Source of the DNA: Woeseiaceae bacterium | GTDB lineage: Bacteria > Pseudomonadota > Gammaproteobacteria > Steroidobacterales > Woeseiaceae | Reading direction: 5' to 3' | NCBI GenBank assembly: GCA_021773135.1 | Contig: JAJFKP010000038.1 | Span: 1 to 64,000 of the forward strand | Length of the DNA: 64,000 nt | Shown here: positions 37,547-47,753 of the stretch, one piece after another | Numbering within the stretch: the first letter of the stretch is position 1 | How the letters are laid out: each line of letters opens with the position of its first letter | Translations under genes and position numbers: made by a program | The notes under the pieces: model-generated | The model's input: the letters and a program-made list of their open reading frames with translations, nothing else | Told to the model about the DNA's origin: nothing | Databases searched by the model: none

Positions 37547-38923
37547 TTAATAAGCGTTGATTATACGCAGCTCAACGACCGTTGGATCAGCGGTATCAAG
37601 AACTACAGCGTCCAGTACGCCGCCGTTCTGCAGGGTCACAGCCAGCGGTGCTGATATCGGAATCTGTGAGCCCGACGAGGCGGCGAGCATGTCAAATGTA
37701 CCGCCATCGGGGCCGACAAACCCGGTATCCAGCAGGAACGGAAGGTTGAAAAACAGCGGCGTTGAATCCGCGTCAATTGTGTTGCCCGGTTCGACCAGGT
37801 AAATATCCACAGGGCCTGCATTGACTGAAAAACTGGTCAGTCTGATCTGCGGAAACGTGGATACCGGTCGTGCGTTATCATTCAGTTCTCTCAGGACGGG
37901 ATTGGCCGGATCGCCGGCGAGGGCAATGGTTTTGCTTGCGTTCGCACCCAATGTGATGTCCTGCTCCACTATCAGTGCGCCCACGTTGCCGGCTGCCGTT
38001 ATAGAAGTAGGCACCGGAAAAACCAGCGTGCCGAAATAATCCGAGAGCTCTCCGAATGCGATGTTGGGAAACACCGCGGTAGCAAAATCGTTGTTGACAA
38101 AACCGTCAATGTTCGCGGTACCGGATGCCGCATGCAGCAGGCGTAAACGTGACGGACTGTTGACGTCCGGCAATGCTAATGACGTGCCATCTGCGGTTAT
38201 CAGTGCCGCGCCAATGTTCGCCGTAAGACTTGGGTCCGGATCGAACAGTCCGACACTGATCCGGGTTGTCGCCGTCGCTGAAATATCGCCGGATTGATGC
38301 AGGATTATTCCCGGGTTGTCTTTTGGCGTGACAATCAATTCGAATACGCCGTCCGAAAATTCCTGATAGGGGATCCGTTCACCGACTGTCAATGAGCCCA
38401 CCGCTGCGCCGATGACCGGCGTCGTGCCTGTCGCAGCGAAATAGACATCAACCTCGCCTACACTTGCAGCGAGGTGATAAAAGTCCGCTTCGAAGACGGT
38501 ATCTGCTTCGCTGAACTCCCGCTGCGGATCTTCCCAGACGGTAGTCGTCGGACTGGTAACTGAGCCGGACAAGATTATCGTGTAGTCAGTGTCTGCGCGA
38601 ACGTCGATTGTCTGAGATGCTATTCGAGTGAGCTCCGGGCCCGACGTCAGGAAACCATCAAAATTGAACTTGTACGTTAAGTCGTCGTACTCCGCGAAGC
38701 CGGCCGCTTCCTTGAAAAAGACCGTATCTATCGACCGTTCCTCAATCAGGAAATTGAGTTCAGGCGTATCCGGAATCGAATTGATACCTCTGATTCTGCC
38801 TTTTCCTGTCGCCTCGACACGCGCGGTTTCAGAACAACCGAGCAGGGCAACCAGTGCGAGAACCATCACAGGTTTCGCAAGCGAAGGATACTGTGTGTTT
38901 CGAGTGCTGCAATGAATATTCAA
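37547..38923 (-). CDS. DUF4397 repeat lipoprotein
   Basis: Secreted lipoprotein built of two to three DUF4397-like beta repeats (for example SRLRLLHAASGTANIDGFVN and IRLTSFSVNAGPVDIYLVE). The start is taken as TTG 38923 because aggaag lies 8 bases before it. That start gives a signal peptide ending in the lipobox VALLGC. The open frame reaches 39115 without a signal-like N-terminus. It lies downstream of the aldehyde dehydrogenase with a 73-base gap. Surface or adhesive role assumed from family only. Confidence 0.8.
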   Translation of the reverse strand: MNIHCSTRNTQYPSLAKPVMVLALVALLGCSETARVEATGKGRIRGINSIPDTPELNFLIEERSIDTVFFKEAAGFAEYDDLTYKFNFDGFLTSGPELTRIASQTIDVRADTDYTIILSGSVTSPTTTVWEDPQREFSEADTVFEADFYHLAASVGEVDVYFAATGTTPVIGAAVGSLTVGERIPYQEFSDGVFELIVTPKDNPGIILHQSGDISATATTRISVGLFDPDPSLTANIGAALITADGTSLALPDVNSPSRLRLLHAASGTANIDGFVNNDFATAVFPNIAFGELSDYFGTLVFPVPTSITAAGNVGALIVEQDITLGANASKTIALAGDPANPVLRELNDNARPVSTFPQIRLTSFSVNAGPVDIYLVEPGNTIDADSTPLFFNLPFLLDTGFVGPDGGTFDMLAASSGSQIPISAPLAVTLQNGGVLDAVVLDTADPTVVELRIINAY

Positions 38924-38996
38924 TTTCTCAGCTTCCTGCCATTGCGATTCGCGAAAATACCGCAAGTTTCGCCAAGCGTTCAATATTCGGGTCTGC

Positions 38997-40430
38997 TTAC
39001 CCGGCGTCACGATAGCCATAGACGGATTTGACCTCCAAAAACTCTTCGACGCCATGCGGGCCCCACTCGCGACCGTTGCCAGATTGCTTGTAACCTCCAA
39101 AAGGCGCCTGGTCATCCAATGACGCGTTGTTTATATGCACCATGCCAGCTTCCAGGCGGGCGGCAATAGCGCGTGCGTGCTCGAGGTTCTTCGACGATAC
39201 GTAGCCTGAAAGCCCGTAAGGTGTGTCATTTGCGATTCTTACGGCCTCGTCTTCGCTGTCATACGGGATTATCGACAGAACCGGCCCGAAGATTTCTTCT
39301 CGCGCGATTGTCATATCGTTACTTACGTCTGAGAACACGGTCGGTTGCACATAAAACCCCTTTTCCAGACCTGCGGGTCGTCCAGTACCGCCTGCCACAA
39401 GCGTGGCGCCCTCGTCGATTCCCGCCTGAATCAATCCCTGGATCTTGTTCCACTGAGCTTCGGAAACAACGGGGCCGATTCGCGTTCCGTCGGCCTGCGG
39501 GTCGCCGGGTGTCGTCGAAGCGGCCCTTTTCGCGGCGATTGCGGCGGCAGCAGCAAGCTTCTCGCGGGGTACGAGCATACGTGTCGGTGCGTTGCACGAC
39601 TGCCCGGTATTCTCGAAACAATTGCTCGCGCCGCGAGCTACCTCCCGCTCAAAGTCTGCGTCATCTAGAATGATATTGGCGGACTTGCCGCCTAGTTCTT
39701 GCGCAACACGCTTGACTGTCGGTGCGGCCGTCTGTGCGACCGAGACTCCCGCACGCGTCGAACCGGTAAATGACACCATTGCGACGTCAGGATGTCCGCT
39801 TAATGCAACACCGACGTGCGGGCCGTCACCATTGATCAGGTTGAAAACGCCTGCCGGTACGCCCGCTGCATCCATAATCTCGGCGAATATCATGGCGTCA
39901 AACGGCGCGATTTCGCTTGGCTTCAGGACCATCGTGCAACCGGCTGCCAGGGCAGGTGCCACTTTTACGGCGATCTGGTTGATCGGCCAGTTCCATGGCG
40001 TAATGAGAGCGCAGACGCCAATCGGCTCTTTTACGATCTGTGTAGTGCCATGTTGCGTTTCGAATTCCATCTCTTTCAATGTATCGATGGTTGACTGGAT
40101 ATGCTGCGGGCCGCTGGCAGCCTGTGCATATTTAGCGAGCTTCCAGGGTGCCCCCATCTCTTCCATGATCGCGGTGGCGACCTCATCGTGACGCTTTGCA
40201 AACTCCACCAGGATTCGTTCCAGCAATGCGATCCGCTCTTCGCGGCTGGTGGCAGCGAAAGCCGGGCCAGCCCGTTTTGCAGCAGCGACTGCCTTATCGA
40301 CATCAGCAGCTGAGCCCAGGCTGATGCGGCCACAGACTTCCTCGGTAGCGGGGTTTATTACCGGGTATGGGTTGGGCGTTACCGGGTCGACCCACTGGCC
40401 ATCGATATAAAACTGCAGCATGTCACGCAT
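38997..40430 (-). CDS. NAD(P)-dependent aldehyde dehydrogenase
   Basis: A 477-residue ALDH superfamily enzyme oxidising an aldehyde to an acid. NAD-site residues are seen in ITPWNWPINQI and VLKPSEIAPF, with FTGSTRAG further on. The general base is in QELGGKSANII, the catalytic Cys in NTGQSCNAPTRM, and EEIFGPVLSI and NNASLDDQAPFGGYKQSGNG follow. Start 40430 has aggaaa 6 bases upstream; an in-frame extension to 40598 would overlap the divergent gene. The substrate is unknown. The divergent FAD-linked hydroxyacid oxidase may use its product (inference). Confidence 0.93.
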   Translation of the reverse strand: MRDMLQFYIDGQWVDPVTPNPYPVINPATEEVCGRISLGSAADVDKAVAAAKRAGPAFAATSREERIALLERILVEFAKRHDEVATAIMEEMGAPWKLAKYAQAASGPQHIQSTIDTLKEMEFETQHGTTQIVKEPIGVCALITPWNWPINQIAVKVAPALAAGCTMVLKPSEIAPFDAMIFAEIMDAAGVPAGVFNLINGDGPHVGVALSGHPDVAMVSFTGSTRAGVSVAQTAAPTVKRVAQELGGKSANIILDDADFEREVARGASNCFENTGQSCNAPTRMLVPREKLAAAAAIAAKRAASTTPGDPQADGTRIGPVVSEAQWNKIQGLIQAGIDEGATLVAGGTGRPAGLEKGFYVQPTVFSDVSNDMTIAREEIFGPVLSIIPYDSEDEAVRIANDTPYGLSGYVSSKNLEHARAIAARLEAGMVHINNASLDDQAPFGGYKQSGNGREWGPHGVEEFLEVKSVYGYRDAG

Positions 40431-40557
40431 GGTATTTTTCCTGAAATGTCTGTGGCTGAAGCGACCGCGAATGATATCGCAATCGGACCCGAATCGTGGC
40501 AAAAAAAAGCGTCTATTGCATGGCGGCGCGGCGCATTGACCGATAGCATAGGCATCT

Positions 40558-41937
40558 ATGCCCGATATCCTGGAGTCTCTTGCGCAAATTGTCGGCACCG
40601 CCGATGTTTTGACCGGTGACGATCGGTTTAATCGTCGCTCTGAATGGGAGACCCATCAGCCCTGCCGTGCGCGTGCGATCGTACGCCCAACAACAACTCA
40701 GCATGTCTCCGAAATCATGCGCACGTGTCACGCCTTCGGGCAGACGGTGGTGCCGTATGGGGGATTGACCAACCTGGTTCAGGGATGCGCAACGACGCCT
40801 GCTGACATTGCTTTGTCGTTCCAAAAGATGAACCAGATCGAAGAAGTCGATAGTACAGATCATACAATGACGGCACAGGCCGGCGTCACCATGCAGCAGG
40901 CGCAAGAGCGTGCCGAAATGGAGGACCTGTTTTTCCCTGTGGATATCGGGGCGCGTGGATCCTGTATGGTCGGTGGCAACGTGTCCACAAACGCCGGCGG
41001 TACAAAGGTAATCCGCCACGGCATGATGCGCGATTCAGTGCTGGGCCTTGAAGTTGTTCTTGCCGACGGCACGATACTCGATTCCATGAATCGATTTCTG
41101 AAAAATAATTCCGGATTTGACCTTAAGCAACTTTTTATCGGTACCGAAGGTGTGTTGGGTCTGATTACACGCATCGTGTTTCGACTGGATGTCCTGCCCA
41201 AATCTCACAATGTCGCGTTCCTGGCCTGCAGCGACTATGCACAAGTCGTCAGTGTGTTCAAACGAGCGAAACAGGCCCTCGGCGGAGGACTGTGCGGATT
41301 CGAGGTAATGTGGGACAACTTTGTACATCAGGTTGTAGAACCGATCGGCTCGCTGCGTGCACCGGTTGCGCCCGAGTATCCTTTCTACATCATCGTCGAA
41401 TCGATGGGCAGCCAACCGCACACTGACGACGCGGCATTTGAGGCTGCCATGTTCGAACTGATGGAAAGCGACCTCGTTGCCGACGGCATGCTCGCGAAAT
41501 CGGCTGGCGAACGCGCGGACATCTGGTCAATTCGTCATGAAGTCGAATGGGTGGTCAGCGAAGCGTTCGTGTTTGACGTCAGCCTGCCAATCGCAGCCGC
41601 GAATGAGTACGTAAATATTATCACCAGGCGCGTACAGGCAGACATTGTCGATGCGAGGATTGCCGCGTTCGGGCACCTGGGGGATAACAATATTCACATC
41701 TCTGTCCTCACCAGCGACCGTTCTGCGCAAAATTCAGAATGCGCACAAAAGCATATTTACGAGTCGCTCTTGCCCTACAAAGGCGCAATTTCCGCAGAGC
41801 ACGGTATTGGACTCGAAAAACGTCAGTGGCTATCCATTAGCAGGACTGCTGCGGAAATCGAGCTGATGAAAACGCTCAAGCGGACGCTCGATCCCGGCAA
41901 CATACTCAATCCTGGCAAGGTCATCGATGCCGCCTGA
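40558..41937 (+). CDS. FAD-linked oxidase / D-2-hydroxyacid dehydrogenase (GlcD-like)
   Basis: A 459-residue PCMH-type flavoprotein. The FAD domain has VRPTTTQHVSEIMRTCH, VVPYGGLTNLVQG and GARGSCMVGGNVSTNAGG, then IGTEGVLGLITR. The C-terminal FAD-oxidase domain has FGHLGDNNIHISV (substrate/metal His) and SAEHGIGLEKRQWL, ending in LDPGNILNPGKV. This is the D-lactate/D-2-hydroxyglutarate/glycolate dehydrogenase family. The substrate is not resolved. It is divergent from the aldehyde dehydrogenase, with 127 bases between starts, so shared regulation is possible. Confidence 0.92.
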   Translation: MPDILESLAQIVGTADVLTGDDRFNRRSEWETHQPCRARAIVRPTTTQHVSEIMRTCHAFGQTVVPYGGLTNLVQGCATTPADIALSFQKMNQIEEVDSTDHTMTAQAGVTMQQAQERAEMEDLFFPVDIGARGSCMVGGNVSTNAGGTKVIRHGMMRDSVLGLEVVLADGTILDSMNRFLKNNSGFDLKQLFIGTEGVLGLITRIVFRLDVLPKSHNVAFLACSDYAQVVSVFKRAKQALGGGLCGFEVMWDNFVHQVVEPIGSLRAPVAPEYPFYIIVESMGSQPHTDDAAFEAAMFELMESDLVADGMLAKSAGERADIWSIRHEVEWVVSEAFVFDVSLPIAAANEYVNIITRRVQADIVDARIAAFGHLGDNNIHISVLTSDRSAQNSECAQKHIYESLLPYKGAISAEHGIGLEKRQWLSISRTAAEIELMKTLKRTLDPGNILNPGKVIDAA

Positions 41938-41971
41938 CACCATGCTCAATGCATAGGCCAGGCGGTCATGC

Positions 41972-44050
41972 TCAGAAGTCGTAACGAATACCGATCTGGA
42001 GAGACCGGCCCGGCAAAGGAAACGTTTCCTTAAGCGGGGAAGTATGCTGACGCGCATCTTCATCGGTCAGATTCTTGGCCCGCATGAACAAAAATACGTC
42101 TGGCTCCGTCCACAAATACGAGACCTCGGCGCTGACCAGGGTGTAGGCATCTGTCGGCAACTCATTCGGCGCTGTGCGGTCCTGCTTGCGGTGATAGCGG
42201 GCTTCCACGGCAGCCTCGAATCGATCCGTCGTGAAGTGCAGACCCGCGCCGTAGCGTAGCGGCGGAATGCGAGGCAAATCGGCGTTTGCCTGCCGATCCT
42301 CGCCTCTCACGAAATCTGCAAACACGCGTGTATGCAGATGGCCGCTGCCGGTTTCGAGCAGTTCGATGCGCGCTTCGGCCTCGAACCCCGCCAGGCGCGC
42401 CTCAGTCTGTTGATATTCGAATACCTGCAGGTCATTTTCTATTGTGTCCGTGGGTGACAGCAGGATGTAATCATCGATATCGTTCAGGAACAGCGCCAGC
42501 TCCCACTCGACTAAATCGTTGTCTCCGCGCAACGCGATATCGATGTTGGAAGACAGCTCTTTTTCCAGCACGCCGTTGCCGAGTACGACAGAGCCGCGTT
42601 CAATTCTGTCGACGGCAACGTGTGCGCCATCCGCATACAGCTCCGTCGAGTTCGGATGTCGCTGTGTCAGCGCATAGTTCACCGCAAGGCTATTGTCTCC
42701 ATTTATGAGCCAAATCAAGCCGGCAGAAGCACCGAAAGCGTTGTCAGAATAGGGGGTTAACTGGGATCGCGTAGCGAGGGTCTGGCGTTCGGCTCGCGCA
42801 CTTGCCTGAAAGACCCAAACATCGTTGATTGACCATTCTTCGAATGCAAACAGACTGGTTTGCTCGGTGGTTGACTGTGGCACAAAGGCTTCGTCACCCA
42901 TCGCATCGAAATCGAGCTTCTTGAACTGCACGCCCAAAGCGCCATCGAGAGGGCCGACCTGGCCATGCCGCCACTCCGCGCGCGCATCAGTTCCCTTGGC
43001 GTCAAAAATCGTGCCGATTTCTTCGCCCTCGAGCTCGACGTGGGTGTAGTCGTTTCGCGCCAGCCTGAATCTCAGCTGCGATGTTTCGCCGAATTCGTAC
43101 TCGCCTTTCACATCGAACCTGGTCTGTTCAAGGTCAATACGGACAGCTTCCTCTTCGTCAGTATCTCCTGCTTCATGGCCGTGGCCGGGCACGCCATAGT
43201 TGCTGTTGTGTTCGCTTAATGCGAAACCTATATAGCCAGCCGCATGATTGAACGTGATCGCGGCAGCACCACCATCAGTTTCACTATCCGTGTTGGTAAC
43301 AGTGCCAAAGTCCTCATCCAGTGCGACGCCGCCATTCTCGGCAAGTTCCAGCGAACGCAAGGCAGCTGATTCCACGAATCCCGGTATTTCGACATCATCG
43401 GTTGTACGTCGAAAGTAGTCGAAGTGTCCGGCAACAGAGTCTGTGCCGAAGGTAATCTGGCCCGCTCCTGACGCTGAGCCGGTTGCCGAATCAGTGCCAA
43501 GAGCAAGGGTTCCTGTCATTGGTGTGGAAAGCGGCGTATCGGTAATGCGCCGATCAATCACGTTGACCAGGCCACCGGCAGCACCACTTCCGTAGAGCAA
43601 AGTGGCCGGGCCGCGCACTATTTCGATTCGTTCTGCCAGCGCGCTGTCCACGCTGACTGCATGGTCTTCGCTTAGCGCAGACGCATCGAGTGAATCCAGT
43701 GCGTTCGACAGAACTCGAACCCGTTCGCCGAACTGGCCCCGGATCACCGGTCTCGATGATACCGGCCCGAAATAACTGGAGCTTACACCCAGTTCCTGTG
43801 AAATTGTTTCGCCGAGACTGGCGGACTGCTTCTTCGTCAGGTTATCTCCACCGACGATTCCCGTCGGTTGTGCCAGTTGTTCGACCGTACGATCGAGCGC
43901 CGCACCCTGAACAATAATTTCATCGATCTCGTGTTCTTCGTACTCTTGAGTTTCCGCTTGCGCGAAAGCGACCAGCGGTATTCCGGCAACAACGAGCGGT
44001 GCCAGCATGGCTGGGCCAGTTCGTTCCCTCATTAATTTTATACAGAACAT
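41972..44050 (-). CDS. TonB-dependent receptor, ZnuD-like
   Basis: Outer-membrane TonB receptor. A signal peptide is followed by a TonB box-like EIDEIIVQGAALD, a plug domain (VRGPATLLYGSGAAGGLVNV) and a 22-strand barrel ending in IGIRYDF with terminal Phe. HPNSTELYADGAHVAVDRIE and the His/acid loop GVPGHGHEAGDTDEEE resemble zinc receptors of the ZnuD group, so zinc uptake is likely. The start at 44050 has aggaagagg upstream, and the frame extends to 44122. It is preceded on the same strand by a small His/Cys protein, which may belong to the same unit. No clear Zur box was seen. Confidence 0.85.
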   Translation of the reverse strand: MFCIKLMRERTGPAMLAPLVVAGIPLVAFAQAETQEYEEHEIDEIIVQGAALDRTVEQLAQPTGIVGGDNLTKKQSASLGETISQELGVSSSYFGPVSSRPVIRGQFGERVRVLSNALDSLDASALSEDHAVSVDSALAERIEIVRGPATLLYGSGAAGGLVNVIDRRITDTPLSTPMTGTLALGTDSATGSASGAGQITFGTDSVAGHFDYFRRTTDDVEIPGFVESAALRSLELAENGGVALDEDFGTVTNTDSETDGGAAAITFNHAAGYIGFALSEHNSNYGVPGHGHEAGDTDEEEAVRIDLEQTRFDVKGEYEFGETSQLRFRLARNDYTHVELEGEEIGTIFDAKGTDARAEWRHGQVGPLDGALGVQFKKLDFDAMGDEAFVPQSTTEQTSLFAFEEWSINDVWVFQASARAERQTLATRSQLTPYSDNAFGASAGLIWLINGDNSLAVNYALTQRHPNSTELYADGAHVAVDRIERGSVVLGNGVLEKELSSNIDIALRGDNDLVEWELALFLNDIDDYILLSPTDTIENDLQVFEYQQTEARLAGFEAEARIELLETGSGHLHTRVFADFVRGEDRQANADLPRIPPLRYGAGLHFTTDRFEAAVEARYHRKQDRTAPNELPTDAYTLVSAEVSYLWTEPDVFLFMRAKNLTDEDARQHTSPLKETFPLPGRSLQIGIRYDF

Positions 44051-44140
44051 GTTTTCCTCTTCCTTAGAAATACCCGGAGCCAATCGAATGTATTGGTCGA
44101 TTGGCGGAGCGGCGTTAGCCACTCAAGTTTTGTTGAGGTA

Positions 44141-44449
44141 TCAGGAGAGGGGAGGTGCGCGAGCGCGATAGTCGGCCAGGCAATTGATACTGATTTCCAA
44201 AGCCTGGAATTCGGCAACGGATATGCAGATATCAATAGCTGCAATTTCAACATCTTGACTTGCTGGCGCATCGTCAGCTCTGTCCTGCTGTACGCAAATC
44301 CGACAGGATTTGGCGATGTCATCCGCGCTATGTTCAAACTGGTGGCTTGCAATTGAGATCTGCAGACAAAGCAACGCGAGCAGGCCGATCATCGCGAGCG
44401 AACGCTCTCGAATTAATCGGTCGTATTTGGCGTGCAGTGTCCCGGTCAT
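44141..44449 (-). CDS. Small membrane protein with His/Cys motifs upstream of TonB receptor
   Basis: A 102-residue protein with one hydrophobic helix (AMIGLLALLCLQISIAS) directly followed by HQFEHSADDIAKSCRICVQQDRADD. The His/Cys/acid composition suggests metal binding. Similar small proteins occur next to zinc-type TonB receptors, so the two genes may form a metal-uptake unit. The start is uncertain: ATG 44449 is used, and the frame extends to 44491. No named family was recognised. Confidence 0.6.
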   Translation of the reverse strand: MTGTLHAKYDRLIRERSLAMIGLLALLCLQISIASHQFEHSADDIAKSCRICVQQDRADDAPASQDVEIAAIDICISVAEFQALEISINCLADYRARAPPLS

Positions 44450-44661
44450 GGGAACGAATATAGCGCAGGAGCCAATAATATCGCCAGCCATATTTTGCGA
44501 CGCATTGCCCGGCTGCTATCGCTAATCGGCTCTATGTGGTGACTTTTTTGATATTCGTGCATACGAGCAGGGCAGGTAGTGGTTAGTGCGGATATTGATT
44601 TGTGGTCAGTCGCGCTCTAATCTGGTCTCGATAGCCGCTAATCCCTCCCGGTGGGCCGACA

Positions 44662-44991
44662 ATGACAGCTTCCTCCTCTTCAAAGGAAATTCGCCAGAAC
44701 TTGCTGGCCAAAAAAGAAGAGCTGAACCAGAGGTTGGACCGAATCAACGCCAATGTTCGGCGGCCGCTGGACAGTGACTCCAAGGAACGGGCAAAGGAGC
44801 TGGAAGATCGCGAGGTCGTGGATGCACTTGGCAACGAAGCGCGCGAGGAGTTGCAGAAGATTTCCGCGGCACTTGAACGCCTCGAATCCGGCCATTTTGG
44901 TGTTTGCATTTCCTGCGGAACCGCCATTGACCAAAACCGCCTCGCCGCACATCCTTACGCCGAACAGTGCATCGACTGTGCATTAGGTTAG
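44662..44991 (+). CDS. DksA/TraR-type C4 zinc finger protein
   Basis: A 109-residue protein: an N-terminal helical hairpin (KEIRQNLLAKKEELNQRLDRI to EEL) and a C-terminal zinc finger, GVCISCGTAI then YAEQCIDCAL, with four Cys. It is shorter than DksA and matches the TraR/YbiI-like group. Acidic residues near the hairpin tip (LEDREVVDALG) could reach the RNA polymerase secondary channel. Its stop codon overlaps the end of the convergent P-type ATPase gene by 4 bases. A degraded relative seems to lie at 50435. Confidence 0.88.
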   Translation: MTASSSSKEIRQNLLAKKEELNQRLDRINANVRRPLDSDSKERAKELEDREVVDALGNEAREELQKISAALERLESGHFGVCISCGTAIDQNRLAAHPYAEQCIDCALG

Positions 44992-47753
44992 GATCCGGCC
45001 TGGGTCAAATCTCGCCCCGTAACATGATTTACGAGTGGCGCGACAAAGATTGGGATCAGACTCATCGGCAATATCAGCAGCCATCCGTCGATCCCTGGAC
45101 TTGACAGTTTCATCAGTGCACTTACTGCCGGCACGTAAATAGCAGCAAGGATCAGCGCGAGGCAAATTACGATTGCAATCCATATCCAAACGTTCCTCGT
45201 GATTTCGTTTGAAAATATTTGGCGCATGTTGTCTCGCATATTAAAGACGTGCCACAGTTGCGCCAGGGCCAGAGTACAAAAAGATACGGTAACTGCTTCT
45301 TCGATACGAAAATTTAATATGAAGAAGGCAATCGCCATTGCGGCCAGGACAGTCGCGGAGATTATCGTCCCGTGCAACCCGATACGCAGCCAGTGTGTGC
45401 GTGTAAGAAGCGGCTCGTCCGCGGGGCGTGGTTTGTATGTCATCAGGGACGGAGGACCCTCACCCACACCGAGTGCCAGGGCTGGGAAAACATCCGTGAC
45501 CAGATTAAGGAACAGGATTTGCAATGGCAGGAGTGGCAATGGAGCTCCTGCAATCGTTGCCAGGCTGACGATCAGCACTTCACTGATATTGCAGGACAGT
45601 AGGTAGACGACAAACTTGCGGATATTGTCGTAAATGGCCCGACCCTGGGCGACGGCGTCGACAATAGTGCGGAATTCATCATCACGGAGCACCATATGTG
45701 CGGCCTCCTTGGCGACAGCAGTGCCACGAACTCCCATCGCGATACCGATATCCGCTTTTTTAAGTGCGGGCGCATCATTGACACCATCACCCGTCATCGC
45801 AACGATATAGCCCTGCTGCTGGTAAAAATCTATCAGCTGTAACTTCTGTTCCGGGGTCGCACGGGAAATGACACGCGCCTGCAGTAGGTGCCCTCGCTGC
45901 GGTTGTGCGAGGAGCTCGTCGAGCGCGTCGCCATTGATGCATGTTGCCGAATCAGCGTCGCTATCGGCAATACCAACTTCACTGGCTATTTTTTTGGCCG
46001 TTGCCTGATGATCGCCGGTCACCATAACAACTGATATACCCGCATCGCGACAACTATCAATCGCTTCCCTTACACCCTCGCGGGCCGGGTCCTGCATGCC
46101 AGTGACGCCGAGCAGGACAAGATCGAGATAGGGATCCTCGTCTTTATCGTTACTCGTTTTGGTTGCGACTGCCAGGGTGCGCAATCCTCGTTCTCCGAGT
46201 TCGCTTGCCCGATCAAGCCAGTCTTGTTTGTCTCGCTCGCCGAGCGGCGTATTTCCGCCGACTGTACGCGCGCTGCGGCAAATGGGAACAACGGCTTCGG
46301 GCGCCCCTTTCACGGCAAATAGGATGTCGTCACCCTGCCGGTGCAGGGTCGCCATTAAATTGGATTGCGGATCGAACGAGAATTCCCTGGTTTCAGGGTA
46401 GCGTTTTAACAATTCTTGCCGGCGGATGCCTCGCCAGGATGCTGCCACGAGCAGTGCAAGCTCCGTCGGGTCGCCGACCAGGATAGCTTCACCATTTGAC
46501 TTTTCCTGTATAGAACCGTTGTTGCACAGCACTGCATTCACCAGTAGTTCGTCAATACTTGCAATGGTGTCGGCCGCGGGCTTGTGCTGCGCTTCGCCGA
46601 GCTCGCCTGAGGTCATCACTCCGCTCCCATTTATTGCGACCTCCGCGTTCGTTAAACGAATACCGGTAACAGTCATCCGGTTTTCTGTGAGGGTGCCGGT
46701 CTTGTCCGTAAGTATGATGTTGGTCGCGCCGAGTGTTTCAACTGCAGAGAGCCGCGAGATCAGGGCATTTTGTTTCGACATTCGCCACATGCCACGTGCG
46801 AGAGCGATAGTCGCAACAATCGGAAGACCCTCCGGTATTGCAGCCACTGCTAGTGCGATTGCAACTTCGATGGCCAGGAATGTCTCTCTGCCGGCAAGGA
46901 TTCCGGCAACGGCGATGAGGACAGCAATTACTGCCACGACGCCTGCAAGTCTCTCGCCGAGTTTGTCGAGCCGCCTTTCAAGTGGCGTTCGCTGCGACCC
47001 CGCATCCAACACAAGCTCGGAGATTCGACCAAGTTCTGTTTCGCGACCGATGCTGACAATGACTCCTTTACCGGAGCCACGTGTGATGGCCGTGCCTTTG
47101 AAAACCATGTTCGAACGCTCCATGACGGGCGTATCGGCCAATAGTGCTTTCGTGTCCTTGGCGACCGGCAGTGACTCACCGGTAAGCATTGATTCGTCGG
47201 CCTGAAGTTTGGCGGTTTCTATGAGACGTACATCGGCGGTTACGATGTCGCCACCGTCAAGAATGACGATATCACCTGGCACGAGCTGGTCGGCCGGGTG
47301 CGGTTTCACGACGCCATCACGCATTATCACAGTGTCGACACGGCCCAGTTCCCTGAGCGCTTCCATAGAGCGTGTTGCGCGCCATTCGGTCATGAAACCG
47401 ATCGTTCCGTTTATCGCAATTACCGCAAAGATTGCCATCCCTTCAGTGGCTTCAGATAGGAGGATAGCGAGGACCCCGGCGGCAGCAAGGAGCAGGATCA
47501 CGAAGCTCCGAAATTGGTCAGCCGCAATCGCCAACAGATGCCGTGATTTTGCTGACCGCAAAGTATTCGGGCCGAACAGGCGTCGCCTGTCGGCGACGGC
47601 CGTGGCATCGAGGCCGAGCGCCGGGTCGACAGATAGATCGGCCAAAGTTTTGGCTGCAGACTTACTCCAGGGAGTGTCGGAGCCGACTACGCCTGTCTTA
47701 CTATATTCCATTGTAATCTTGCGCTCTCGCTTCCGATCGCCGGTTCCTGTCAT
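44988..47753 (-). CDS. Ca-type cation-transporting P-type ATPase (P2)
   Basis: A 921-residue P-type ATPase. It has an N-terminal cation-ATPase domain, actuator loop TGESLPV, and PEGLP in helix M4, typical of calcium (P2A) pumps. The phosphorylated D350 is in DKTGTLTENRM. A KGAPE nucleotide site and the hinge GDGVNDAPALKKADIG follow, and the C-terminal half has six helices. The start at 47753 overlaps the upstream LOG gene stop as ATGA; ATG 47711 is an alternative. Calcium or manganese export is likely but unproven. It belongs to a stress-type cluster with LOG and beta-CASP genes. Confidence 0.92.
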   Translation of the reverse strand: MTGTGDRKRERKITMEYSKTGVVGSDTPWSKSAAKTLADLSVDPALGLDATAVADRRRLFGPNTLRSAKSRHLLAIAADQFRSFVILLLAAAGVLAILLSEATEGMAIFAVIAINGTIGFMTEWRATRSMEALRELGRVDTVIMRDGVVKPHPADQLVPGDIVILDGGDIVTADVRLIETAKLQADESMLTGESLPVAKDTKALLADTPVMERSNMVFKGTAITRGSGKGVIVSIGRETELGRISELVLDAGSQRTPLERRLDKLGERLAGVVAVIAVLIAVAGILAGRETFLAIEVAIALAVAAIPEGLPIVATIALARGMWRMSKQNALISRLSAVETLGATNIILTDKTGTLTENRMTVTGIRLTNAEVAINGSGVMTSGELGEAQHKPAADTIASIDELLVNAVLCNNGSIQEKSNGEAILVGDPTELALLVAASWRGIRRQELLKRYPETREFSFDPQSNLMATLHRQGDDILFAVKGAPEAVVPICRSARTVGGNTPLGERDKQDWLDRASELGERGLRTLAVATKTSNDKDEDPYLDLVLLGVTGMQDPAREGVREAIDSCRDAGISVVMVTGDHQATAKKIASEVGIADSDADSATCINGDALDELLAQPQRGHLLQARVISRATPEQKLQLIDFYQQQGYIVAMTGDGVNDAPALKKADIGIAMGVRGTAVAKEAAHMVLRDDEFRTIVDAVAQGRAIYDNIRKFVVYLLSCNISEVLIVSLATIAGAPLPLLPLQILFLNLVTDVFPALALGVGEGPPSLMTYKPRPADEPLLTRTHWLRIGLHGTIISATVLAAMAIAFFILNFRIEEAVTVSFCTLALAQLWHVFNMRDNMRQIFSNEITRNVWIWIAIVICLALILAAIYVPAVSALMKLSSPGIDGWLLILPMSLIPIFVAPLVNHVTGRDLTQAGS

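Noticed and set aside
46426-47205. Long plus-strand frame of 259 codons, Ser/Ala/Arg-rich
   Set aside because: Lies fully antisense to the P-type ATPase; composition is that of a codon shadow and no homology is visible.
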